34,312 nt of DNA from positions 1-34,312 of the forward strand of contig RZYC01000042.1 of NCBI GenBank assembly GCA_009930475.1, in the 5' to 3' direction. How positions within the stretch are numbered: position 1 is the stretch's first letter; each line of letters begins with the position of its first letter. Of this stretch, positions 7,331 to 14,971 are shown piece after piece. A program made the position numbers and the translations under genes. Below the pieces are notes generated by a model. It saw only the letters and a list, made by a program, of their open reading frames with translations. It had not been told where the DNA came from and ran no database searches. The DNA comes from Spartobacteria bacterium (GTDB lineage: Bacteria > Verrucomicrobiota > Kiritimatiellia > RZYC01).

Positions 7331-9244
7331 ATGTATCATAAGAAGAAGAGAACCATGCTGGATCTGGGGCGTGTGATAGGCCCCGAACCGTTGTCACATC
7401 TCGGAAATCTGATGATTCGCCACCCTCAGTATTTTCGTGCTTTTTTTCTGCTGATCATGACGTCGGCTATTCATAACAACAACAGTAAGAAAGCTGCGGC
7501 ATCTTTTGTCATGCTGTTGAGCATTAAAGCCATCGGCATGTTGTTGAAGCTCGGTCCGGCGCTGTTGCTGAACCGACTCAAAAAAACCGCGTATCTTGCC
7601 GGTCATCATTACAATGTCGCACAGAAGCGTAGTGCACTGCTTCAACATTGTGATCTTTTGTGGAGCAATGTGTATGAAATCGAAGCCCGGGTGCGTTTTT
7701 CCGAAGAAGAAATGGTTGAACAGCGATTGCGGGATGCCCGGCTGAGCAGTTCTCTGAATCATTGTCTGAAGCAACTGCCTGTCTGGGTCAAACGCGAGAT
7801 CTGTCTCACGAAGGAAACGCGTTCCAGTATTGTCCGAGCCATCAAGCAGGCCTTTCCTGTTTCTACCGGAATTGAAAAGAGCTGTGACAGTTTTTTAACC
7901 AGTTTCAAACATGCCTTGAAAACAGATTACGATCGCTACAGTCAGACGCAGATCACCGGTCTGGATGTGAATTCTGTTGAAGACTTTATGCGGACACCCA
8001 TTCTCAGCGAAGCAGATCGGTTCCCCGGTCAGAACTGGAGCGGCAATGGCAAACTGGTACATCTCCGGCTGCGCCTCAAACATTACACACTGCCGGAAAC
8101 ATACCGGCGAAACAGTGGGGACTACACCCCCCGTGTTCCTTTCTGGCTCCCCTTTATATGCAATTTTCATCGTAATATATGGCACTCGCTTGTCACTAAT
8201 GTCATCACCAAACGCAGTGGTACGGCCATCCGCAAACTGACCCATTATTGCAGGGCGGAAGATATCAGTGTGCAAACCATTCTCTGGCCTATGTGTTCCG
8301 ACGCCCCCTGGCTTGATGATTATCCGGGACTGCGTGAAACCATTGTGGCGGTACGGCAGAATATGCTGGATCAGGCCTTTGGAGAAACGGCCTCCCGAGC
8401 CGAAGTCATGATCGAACGGCTGACCCGCTGGGATGAGTTGCAAGCCATGAACCTCCGAGCTCAGGCTGACTATCGTTATTGCGATTTGAGTGAAGACGTC
8501 AATCTGTATAATGATTTCGTAATGATGGGCGATTATACCGGGCTGCTTCCCTCCATTAAGAAATTTATGACTGCAACGCACGAACAGTTATCTGACTTTG
8601 AAAACTGGCTGAGAGAGCAGGAGCCGGGCACATGGCGTGAGTCGTTGAAACGATCCCCGATACAGCGTATGCGACAGATAGGCCGTTTTTTTATTCGTCT
8701 CCAGCGCTGCTGTCGCAAACATCGGCCCGGGCATGTTGAACTGCTGGAAGAATATGGAGCCCAGCTCGAACATGCGCTGATGATGTATCAATCGGATGAT
8801 CAACTGCGTGCGGCAGGTATTCCTCAGGATCTTATTCAGCTGTGTCATTGGTATGAGGAGCTTGTCGAACAGCGCAGCCAAGACCTGTTTTCGCTTGATA
8901 ATGCCTCGGCACTGCGTGCAGTCCTGACGGCCTTTCACGGAAATATCAATCAGGTTCGCAGCCAGTTCTATGCCCTGAAATCGGCATCTGCCGGGCAGCA
9001 GCGTCTCCTTCAGCAGGCATTGCATCGTTCTGTAGGCGAAGCCATACGCGACCAGGCAGAATACACGGAGGAACTGATAGAAATGCGCACTCATCATGCC
9101 CTCTGCAAAATACAGCAGCTGATTTATACCGAATTTGTCAACGACCTGCGTGCCCCGGATCGCGATACGCGACGTCAACGCATGCGCAAAAAAATCGAAC
9201 AGCTAAAAGAGCGCCTTCGTCATTCGATGACCCATGGGGACTGA
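7331..9244 (+). CDS. Large helical protein of unknown function, probably membrane-associated
   Basis: I do not recognise this 637-residue protein. Residues about 30-80 contain hydrophobic stretches (AFFLLIMTSA, FVMLLSIKAIGMLLKLGPALLL) that may form one or two membrane helices. The rest is rich in R, Q, L and E and looks mostly helical, with many paired aromatic and basic residues (RFFIRLQRCCRKHR) and a basic C-terminus (RRQRMRKKIEQLKERLRHS). The start could also be the ATG at 7355, which has a purine-rich stretch just ahead of it. It begins 11 bases after the preceding membrane protein, so it is likely its functional partner. No enzyme motif, nucleotide-binding loop or repeat is visible. Confidence 0.85.
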   Translation: MYHKKKRTMLDLGRVIGPEPLSHLGNLMIRHPQYFRAFFLLIMTSAIHNNNSKKAAASFVMLLSIKAIGMLLKLGPALLLNRLKKTAYLAGHHYNVAQKRSALLQHCDLLWSNVYEIEARVRFSEEEMVEQRLRDARLSSSLNHCLKQLPVWVKREICLTKETRSSIVRAIKQAFPVSTGIEKSCDSFLTSFKHALKTDYDRYSQTQITGLDVNSVEDFMRTPILSEADRFPGQNWSGNGKLVHLRLRLKHYTLPETYRRNSGDYTPRVPFWLPFICNFHRNIWHSLVTNVITKRSGTAIRKLTHYCRAEDISVQTILWPMCSDAPWLDDYPGLRETIVAVRQNMLDQAFGETASRAEVMIERLTRWDELQAMNLRAQADYRYCDLSEDVNLYNDFVMMGDYTGLLPSIKKFMTATHEQLSDFENWLREQEPGTWRESLKRSPIQRMRQIGRFFIRLQRCCRKHRPGHVELLEEYGAQLEHALMMYQSDDQLRAAGIPQDLIQLCHWYEELVEQRSQDLFSLDNASALRAVLTAFHGNINQVRSQFYALKSASAGQQRLLQQALHRSVGEAIRDQAEYTEELIEMRTHHALCKIQQLIYTEFVNDLRAPDRDTRRQRMRKKIEQLKERLRHSMTHGD

Positions 9245-9450
9245 TCCTCTTACATAGACATGTATGCCTGTCAGGTGCGATTCCAGAGTATGGAGCATGC
9301 GGCCCGGTGCTCCGGAGGCCGCCGTTCCAATGTTTGAATGGGCTTCCGGCTTTACAAATAGATGCAGAAAGCACAGAATACCGGGGTTTGGTAGAGAATG
9401 GTGTGTTTAGAACGTTAAGGACGGCATAAAGAACCAGTGGAGGACGTATC
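9245..9450. other. Intergenic region upstream of the TetR gene
   Basis: No gene is seen. Two mutually exclusive stems can be drawn: GGAGCA/TGCTCC (9292-9297 with 9308-9313) and GCGGCC/GGCCGC (9299-9304 with a downstream partner). Neither is followed by a T-run. The promoter and any operator of the TetR-type gene should lie here, but I could not pick a convincing operator palindrome. Confidence 0.4.
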
Positions 9451-10101
9451 GTGAATAAGGCAGTTGGAGAAACATGGGAAAAGTTAAGACTTGCCGCAAC
9501 AGAGCTCTTTGCGGAAATGGGATATAACGGAACCAGTGTGCGTTCTATTTGTGATAAGGCCGGTGCCAATATCGGTGCGGTAAACTATCATTTTGGATCG
9601 AAACAGGGGCTGTATGAGGTGGTCGTAAGGGATATGTTCACCGATTTAACGGGAGCGGTAAAGGATTTGCATATCACTCCCAGCGATCAGGAGAGCTGGG
9701 AAAAAGCACTGACTGTATGGGTGCATTCTTTTCTGTCCCTGCTGTTATCCAAAAGAGCACCCGATAAATGGCTTGGACAACTGTGCGCCCGCGAATTAAC
9801 CGATCCGTCACAGGTCAGCAATTTTCTCTTTCAGAATTTTTTTAAGCCGGTATCCAGCGAGCTTCGGCGCATGATCCAGATGGGATTAACTCCGGAGCAT
9901 ACCAAAGCGGAAGAGCAGTATTTTGTGATTTCCGTACTGTCACAATGCATCATGATGTGCAACCGCCGGGCTCCCTGGGATCACATTATTATTCCCGTGG
10001 AGATTCCCATAAACCAATGGATTGAAGAGTATGGACAACACGTGGTGCGAACCATCACTTCACAGCTTTCCTTTCGCGGAAATCCCTTTTATCGGGACTG
10101 A
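9451..10101 (+). CDS. TetR/AcrR-family regulator, CecR-like
   Basis: This is a 216-residue TetR-type repressor. The N-terminal helix-turn-helix domain spans residues about 8-55, with the classic LFAEMGYNGTSVRSICDKAG and GAVNYHFGSKQGLYEVV. The C-terminal part (WLGQLCARELTDPS, NFFKPVSSELRRM) fits the CecR/YbiH-type ligand domain, which in other bacteria controls efflux and drug-tolerance genes. The start is a GTG with GGAGG eight bases ahead. Its target cannot be read from the sequence: the nearest downstream gene on its strand is far away, and the gene for the TPM protein is convergent. Autoregulation is likely for the family. A link to the efflux genes at 17.7-22.8 kb is possible but not shown. 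Confidence 0.92.
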   Translation: MNKAVGETWEKLRLAATELFAEMGYNGTSVRSICDKAGANIGAVNYHFGSKQGLYEVVVRDMFTDLTGAVKDLHITPSDQESWEKALTVWVHSFLSLLLSKRAPDKWLGQLCARELTDPSQVSNFLFQNFFKPVSSELRRMIQMGLTPEHTKAEEQYFVISVLSQCIMMCNRRAPWDHIIIPVEIPINQWIEEYGQHVVRTITSQLSFRGNPFYRD

Positions 10102-10124
10102 TGGTTCTACTGGCGCAGCTGGTT

Positions 10125-11492
10125 TTACCAGCCGCCGGAGGCACCGCCACCACCGGATGACCCACCGCCAAAGGAGCCGCCAGAGGAACTGCTTCCACTG
10201 CTGGAAGAAGAGGAACTGCTGCTGATTTTGGGAACGATGATTTCTTTTACGACGGTATACCCGCAGGCTGCATTGAGACAACGGGTTGTTTTACGTATTT
10301 TTCCGGTATGCGAACGCGTTGCCTGAACCAGTGTTTCCGAGGTTTGTGTCAGTGTGCGGCGATGGCATTTCAGACACTTTGAAGCCTTCGATAATTTGAC
10401 ATCGATGCGTTCAGTGATGTGACAGTCATCGCAGAACCAGAATTCATAATCCATTCCCTCCGCATGCTCTTCGGCTATCTCTTCAGGAGTCAGCAGGGCA
10501 TTATCTTCTGCTTCATCCATAAGCTGCATGGGTTTGTGGCATGTTGGGCATCGCATGGTCCATTTCTCCGCCCATGCGACGTTGGCTTTTTGTTTCTTGA
10601 CGAGCCAGGCCGACATAAAGATCATTGTCCCCACGCAGGAGATGGTGGGTAATACATTATGCCCGCTGGCACTTGCGGTCATCATGGTGGCCAGAATGCC
10701 GAAGATCCATACGCCCGTTAATCCGCCGAGGCCTTTTTTTGCGCGTGCCACTTTGCCGGCACGCCCGCGAGTCATGCGTAAGCGCATTAACTGAAATGGA
10801 TTGTATATCAAGTGAAATAGCAGGACAACGATGGGAACGGCGATCAATGCAGAAATAAGACCGGCAAGACCTCCTTCTGATTCGGTGTATCCGCTGTCAT
10901 CCATCACCTCGGGTTCCGTCGTTTCCATGAGGTTTTCCGGGGGCCAGGCATCCGGTACATCGTCTTCGTAGCTGAGATTGTTTTCCTTGTAAATTTCTCG
11001 GGCCAGCGCATCGGTGAGTTCGTATAACCCGCGTCCCGGGCTGCCTTCTTTGATGCGGGGGATGGCAATATTGCTCAACATTCGGCCTGCTTTGGCATCA
11101 TTGATGGCGCCTTCAAGACCGTAACCGACTTCAATTCGTATGCGGCGATCATCGCGGGACATCAGCACCAGTACTCCGTCATCTTCGTCCTTGCGTCCAA
11201 CGCCGAAGCGCTCGAAAAGAAGATTGGCATAATGATCCACGGTATCACCCTCCAGATTATCGACTGTGACCACGGCTAATTCGGAGCCTGTCGCCTGTTT
11301 CACCATCCGGATACGTTGTTCGATCATATCAATATACTCGGGGCTCAGCACGCCGGCACTGTCCTGAACGTGGAGGCCCTGGGCAGTCATCGGGTTGGGC
11401 ACATCGTCTACGGAAATAGCGTACAAAAGCGATGTCGTGCATCCCCAGGCGAGGAGCAGAAGTAAAGCAAGGCCACGTATTCTATTTTTCAT
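10125..11492 (-). CDS. TPM-domain (YgcG-like) protein with zinc-ribbon region and Gly/Ser tail
   Basis: This 455-residue protein starts at MKNRIRG (AAGGA site before the ATG), giving a signal peptide ending near LLYA. Residues about 38-185 form a TPM domain: LHVQDSAGVLSPE, GSELAVVTV, RFGVGRKDEDDGVLVLMS, RRIRIEVGYGLEGAINDA. Transmembrane segments follow (about residues 215-235 and 260-300). Then comes a cysteine-rich part with CPTC, CDDC, CLKC and CLNAAC pairs, which looks like two zinc ribbons facing the cytoplasm. The protein ends in a serine run and GGSFGGGSSGGGG, the low-complexity tail usual for this family. Family members are linked to membrane or photosystem maintenance, but the role here is unknown. 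No LemA gene is adjacent. An ATG at 11534 is in frame but would spoil the signal peptide. Confidence 0.88.
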   Translation of the reverse strand: MKNRIRGLALLLLLAWGCTTSLLYAISVDDVPNPMTAQGLHVQDSAGVLSPEYIDMIEQRIRMVKQATGSELAVVTVDNLEGDTVDHYANLLFERFGVGRKDEDDGVLVLMSRDDRRIRIEVGYGLEGAINDAKAGRMLSNIAIPRIKEGSPGRGLYELTDALAREIYKENNLSYEDDVPDAWPPENLMETTEPEVMDDSGYTESEGGLAGLISALIAVPIVVLLFHLIYNPFQLMRLRMTRGRAGKVARAKKGLGGLTGVWIFGILATMMTASASGHNVLPTISCVGTMIFMSAWLVKKQKANVAWAEKWTMRCPTCHKPMQLMDEAEDNALLTPEEIAEEHAEGMDYEFWFCDDCHITERIDVKLSKASKCLKCHRRTLTQTSETLVQATRSHTGKIRKTTRCLNAACGYTVVKEIIVPKISSSSSSSSSGSSSSGGSFGGGSSGGGGASGGW

Positions 11493-11680
11493 TGGATTCC
11501 TTTTCTCTGAGTATAACTTGCCAGCCGGATGCAAAGGTAAGACGAAGGAGGATATCCTGTCAAAAAAGAAGAGCTGTCTAAATGATAAAAAGTGATTATA
11601 ATGTTTCCGCAGCGATGGGTATGGGTCATAATTCCTGCAAGTGGATTTACGAAACCGGAAGCAAAGCGGAGCGTGATAAC

Positions 11681-13255
11681 GTGAATAACCAACAACCGGC
11701 GAGCGATCAAAACGTTAACACAGGCTTTAAACGTCGTGTGCTGCTGATTTTCGGCAAGGGAATGTTCCCTCGCGTTATGATGATTCGGGGGGTTACTAAA
11801 CTCAGCATCGCCTTGCTGGCTCTTACAACACTGCTGCTGGTTGTTTTTCTCTTTTTATTTTCCAGCCAAATGCGACGGGAGGAACGTGATCGGGTGTATC
11901 TTGAAACCGTTTCCCGCAACACTATGGAGCTGATACTGATGACCGATGATTATCTCCTGTTTCGAGATGACCGGGGTGATCAGCAATGGGACACGCTGTT
12001 TTCTGCCATCAGCCGTGCAATCCATGACCAGGATGTGCAAAGTGGCGAACTCACGACCGCACTGATGGATCTGAAGTCGCAGCATGAACGGTTCAAAGCG
12101 CTGTATTCGCCCCATGAGATGTCACCGGCTTCCCCGTCATTAACCGAGCAGAAAAGTAGGGCAGAGCAGCACTTGATGGTGCAGCTCCGCCAATCGGTTC
12201 GTCATATATTGGCACTGGCCAATAAGCTGACGGACAGGACGCAATCCCGCATAGCCGCCATTCGTCGAGAGAACCGCCGCATGATTCTGGCATACACCGC
12301 AGGCATATTTATCCTTCTGGCTATCAATGCACGGATGTTATTTCGACGTGTGTTACGTCCTGTCAACGAATTAAATAAAATCCTCCATCTGATGGAAGAG
12401 GGCGGCGATGACGAAGCACTGTCGCTGACCTCGCAGTATCCTCGTTCGCGATACAGCGATGAAATGGCCTTATTAATGAAATCAGTGCATGACATCATTG
12501 AACGGAGCATGTCCCATGTGCGGGAGCTTCAGGAAAAAGACGAAGACATGGCTCGGATGACGTATGCGTTACAGTCCAGTGAAACGCGTTATCAGGAATT
12601 GTTCAACACGGCTCCCGTAGCCCTGCTGGAGGAAAATTTCAGCAAGATTAAGTTGTATATCGACAGTTTGCGGCGCGGCGGGGTGACGGATTTTAAGGCG
12701 TATTTTACATTGCACCCCGAAGAATTGGGCCGCTGTGCATCGCTTGTGCATGTCAGTGAAGTAAATCACGCGGCACTGGTCTTGTTTGACGCTCCCAGTC
12801 CCGAGGCATTAATCGGATCTCTGGATTCGATTTTTGACCCCGAATCCTATGCGGCCTTTTGTGATGGACTGGTCCAATTAACCGATGGGAAGTCGTTTTA
12901 TGAGTGCGATGCTCCTAACTGCACCCTGTCAGGCCAGATACGTCATTGCCAGATTCGCTGGGCGCTACCGGATATCAGCGACGATACCTGGTCAAGAATA
13001 CTGGTTTCGTGCATTGATATGACGGCTCGGAGGAAGGCAGAAGACGAGCTGGAAAAACATCGGCACCATCTGGAAAAACTGGTCTTTGATCGAACCGAAG
13101 ACATCCGCAGCACGATCACGCTAATGGCCGGACGAGAGATGCGGATGGTGGAATTGAAGGAGTACATTGCAGTCCTGCGGGCACAGCTTCAGGATGCCGG
13201 ATTGACTCCAGCCGCCGACGATCTGCAAAAACTTGATTCCCCGGATATAACATAG
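11681..13255 (+). CDS. Membrane sensor protein with HAMP/PAS-like regions and no kinase
   Basis: The protein has about 524 residues. I take the GTG at 11681 as start because GGAG lies nine bases before it; the ATG at 11582 would add 33 residues and cannot be excluded. A first membrane helix (LSIALLALTTLLLVVFLFLF) is followed by a periplasmic helical domain, a second helix (MILAYTAGIFILLAINARM), a HAMP-like linker (RRVLRPVNELNKILHLME) and a PAS-like region that includes LFNTAPVALLEENFSKI. The C-terminus is a coiled coil ending in MAGREMRM-x-x-LK and QLQDAGLTP. There is no HisKA, ATPase, GGDEF, methyl-accepting or helix-turn-helix domain. It is followed after 11 bases by a second such sensor with the same C-terminal signature. 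It is probably a receptor that passes its signal on by protein contact. Confidence 0.82.
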   Translation: MNNQQPASDQNVNTGFKRRVLLIFGKGMFPRVMMIRGVTKLSIALLALTTLLLVVFLFLFSSQMRREERDRVYLETVSRNTMELILMTDDYLLFRDDRGDQQWDTLFSAISRAIHDQDVQSGELTTALMDLKSQHERFKALYSPHEMSPASPSLTEQKSRAEQHLMVQLRQSVRHILALANKLTDRTQSRIAAIRRENRRMILAYTAGIFILLAINARMLFRRVLRPVNELNKILHLMEEGGDDEALSLTSQYPRSRYSDEMALLMKSVHDIIERSMSHVRELQEKDEDMARMTYALQSSETRYQELFNTAPVALLEENFSKIKLYIDSLRRGGVTDFKAYFTLHPEELGRCASLVHVSEVNHAALVLFDAPSPEALIGSLDSIFDPESYAAFCDGLVQLTDGKSFYECDAPNCTLSGQIRHCQIRWALPDISDDTWSRILVSCIDMTARRKAEDELEKHRHHLEKLVFDRTEDIRSTITLMAGREMRMVELKEYIAVLRAQLQDAGLTPAADDLQKLDSPDIT

Positions 13256-13266
13256 GAGCCGGAACG

Positions 13267-14952
13267 ATGATCTGGATACTTTTTGTGCTGTCGGGCTGTA
13301 TGCTCGTGTTAGCCTTTTGGCTCGTACTGCTGCGGCAGCGTCTCTACGAGCAGGGTCAGAAATTAGTCCATAATGAACAGCGATATAAGCGTGCGCAGTA
13401 TGTGGCACATGTGGGCAGTTGGGAATATGATGTGGAAGCCGGCACGTTCTGGGGGTCTGATGAAGCGGCCAGGCTGTATGGATTTGATCCTGAGAGCCAT
13501 CTTTTTTCCCCTGAGACGGTGGAGCAGTGTATCCCGGAACGGGAGCGGGTGCATCAGGCATTGGTCGATCTGATTGAACATGATGCCGCATATGATTTGA
13601 CCTTTGAAATTAAGCCTGCCGACGGCCGTCCCCCGCGTATGATTTCATCCGTGGCGCAATGTCTGCGTGACGAGCAGGGGCGCGCTAAAAAAGTAATCGG
13701 AGTCATTTATGATGTCACAGAACGCTGTCAGATGGACGAGGCGTTGAGACAGCGGGAGGCCCAGTTAAGATTGAAGCTCGATTCGCTGCTGTCGTCATCC
13801 GAATCGCTGGACGTCGATGAACTGATCAATGTGCTGGACATATCGGCACTGCAGCCGCTGATGGAGAGACTTGCGAGTATTTCAGGCATGGTTACCGCGA
13901 TTCTCGATCTCAAGGGAAACATTCTGGTGGCTGCGGGCTGGCAGGATATCTGCACAAAATTCCACAGAATTCACCCCGAGGCCAGTCGCGCCTGTAAGGA
14001 AAGTGATCTTCAGTTCACAAAAGATATCCAGCCGGAATCATTTCGCGCTTATAGATGTAAAAACGGCCTGTGGGATATGGCAACCCCGTTGATGATTGGT
14101 GATAAGCACGTTGGGAACATTTATACAGGGCAGTTTTTTTATGATGATGAGCAGGTTGATCGTCAGAGCTTTATCGAAAGAGCGAAAAAGTACGGCTTTG
14201 ACGAGGTGGCGTATTTAGCGGCTCTGGATCGTGTGCCGCGCATTAGTCGCGAAAAGGCATGCGAAGTGATGCGTTTTCTGTCGATGTTAGCAAGGCTCGT
14301 TTCAAAGTTGAATTACAGAAATATTCAGCTGGCTCAGGCGAACTGCGAACAGAAACGCATTGAAGATCAGCTGGTACAGCGTCGGGAAGATTTGGAAAAA
14401 CTGGTTGCAAAAAGAACAGCGGAGCTGGCACTTGTCAATGCAGAGCAGCGCCTTATCTTTGATTCTATGCGAGCCATGATTTGGTATAAGGATACCAAAA
14501 ATAATTTTGTCCGTGCGAATAAGGCGGCGGCGGCATCGATTGGAAAATCGGTGGAAGAGATAGAAGGATGTTCCGCTGCTGAATTGTTTCCGGACGATGC
14601 TGAACGGTATTATGCGGACGATATGGAGGTTATTCAGTCGCGCGTGCCCAAATTGGGCATTGTCGAGCCCATGCAGGTTTCAGCAACGGAGAAAAAGTGG
14701 GTGCAGACGGATAAAATTCCTGTCTTAGATGAAACGGGATCGGTTACAGGACTTATTTTGTTTATCACTGATATCACCGAGCTCCGCAACGCCAATCAGG
14801 AATCGGAAAAACGCAGTGAAGAACTGAATAAAATGGTTCGCGCCATGGCTGGACGCGAAAACCGGATGGCCTCATTGAAGAAACAGAATAAAAAGCTTCG
14901 CAAACAGCTGGAAGATGCAGGTATGACGCCTGTTGAAGAGGATCTGATGTAG
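13267..14952 (+). CDS. PAS-PocR-PAS sensor protein without kinase domain
   Basis: This is a 561-residue protein with GGAGCC before the ATG. It has one N-terminal membrane helix (ILFVLSGCMLVLAFWLVLL), a PAS domain at about 40-155 (VGSWEYDVEAGTFWGSDEAARLYG), a PocR ligand-binding domain at about 185-355 (LQPLMERLASISGMVTAILD, then CKNGLWDMATPLMIGDKHVGNIYTGQFF) and a second PAS domain at about 395-510. A short coiled coil ends in MAGRENRM-x-x-LK and QLEDAGMTP, matching the previous protein's end. PocR domains are thought to bind small hydrocarbon-type ligands. No kinase, cyclase or DNA-binding output is present. It sits between its sister sensor and the secreted C10 peptidase, with gaps of 11 and 19 bases, so the three form a likely operon. 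Confidence 0.88.
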   Translation: MIWILFVLSGCMLVLAFWLVLLRQRLYEQGQKLVHNEQRYKRAQYVAHVGSWEYDVEAGTFWGSDEAARLYGFDPESHLFSPETVEQCIPERERVHQALVDLIEHDAAYDLTFEIKPADGRPPRMISSVAQCLRDEQGRAKKVIGVIYDVTERCQMDEALRQREAQLRLKLDSLLSSSESLDVDELINVLDISALQPLMERLASISGMVTAILDLKGNILVAAGWQDICTKFHRIHPEASRACKESDLQFTKDIQPESFRAYRCKNGLWDMATPLMIGDKHVGNIYTGQFFYDDEQVDRQSFIERAKKYGFDEVAYLAALDRVPRISREKACEVMRFLSMLARLVSKLNYRNIQLAQANCEQKRIEDQLVQRREDLEKLVAKRTAELALVNAEQRLIFDSMRAMIWYKDTKNNFVRANKAAAASIGKSVEEIEGCSAAELFPDDAERYYADDMEVIQSRVPKLGIVEPMQVSATEKKWVQTDKIPVLDETGSVTGLILFITDITELRNANQESEKRSEELNKMVRAMAGRENRMASLKKQNKKLRKQLEDAGMTPVEEDLM

Positions 14953-14971
14953 CGATGCAGGAGGAATGAAT

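Noticed and set aside
5403-9244. Genomic island integrated at the tRNA-Ala gene
   Set aside because: There is no integrase and no repeated tRNA 3' end in the window, and the downstream genes show no obvious shift in composition.
9292-9318. Stem-loop between the second unknown gene and the TetR gene as an intrinsic terminator
   Set aside because: Alternative stems compete and no T-run follows, so it is described only as intergenic structure.
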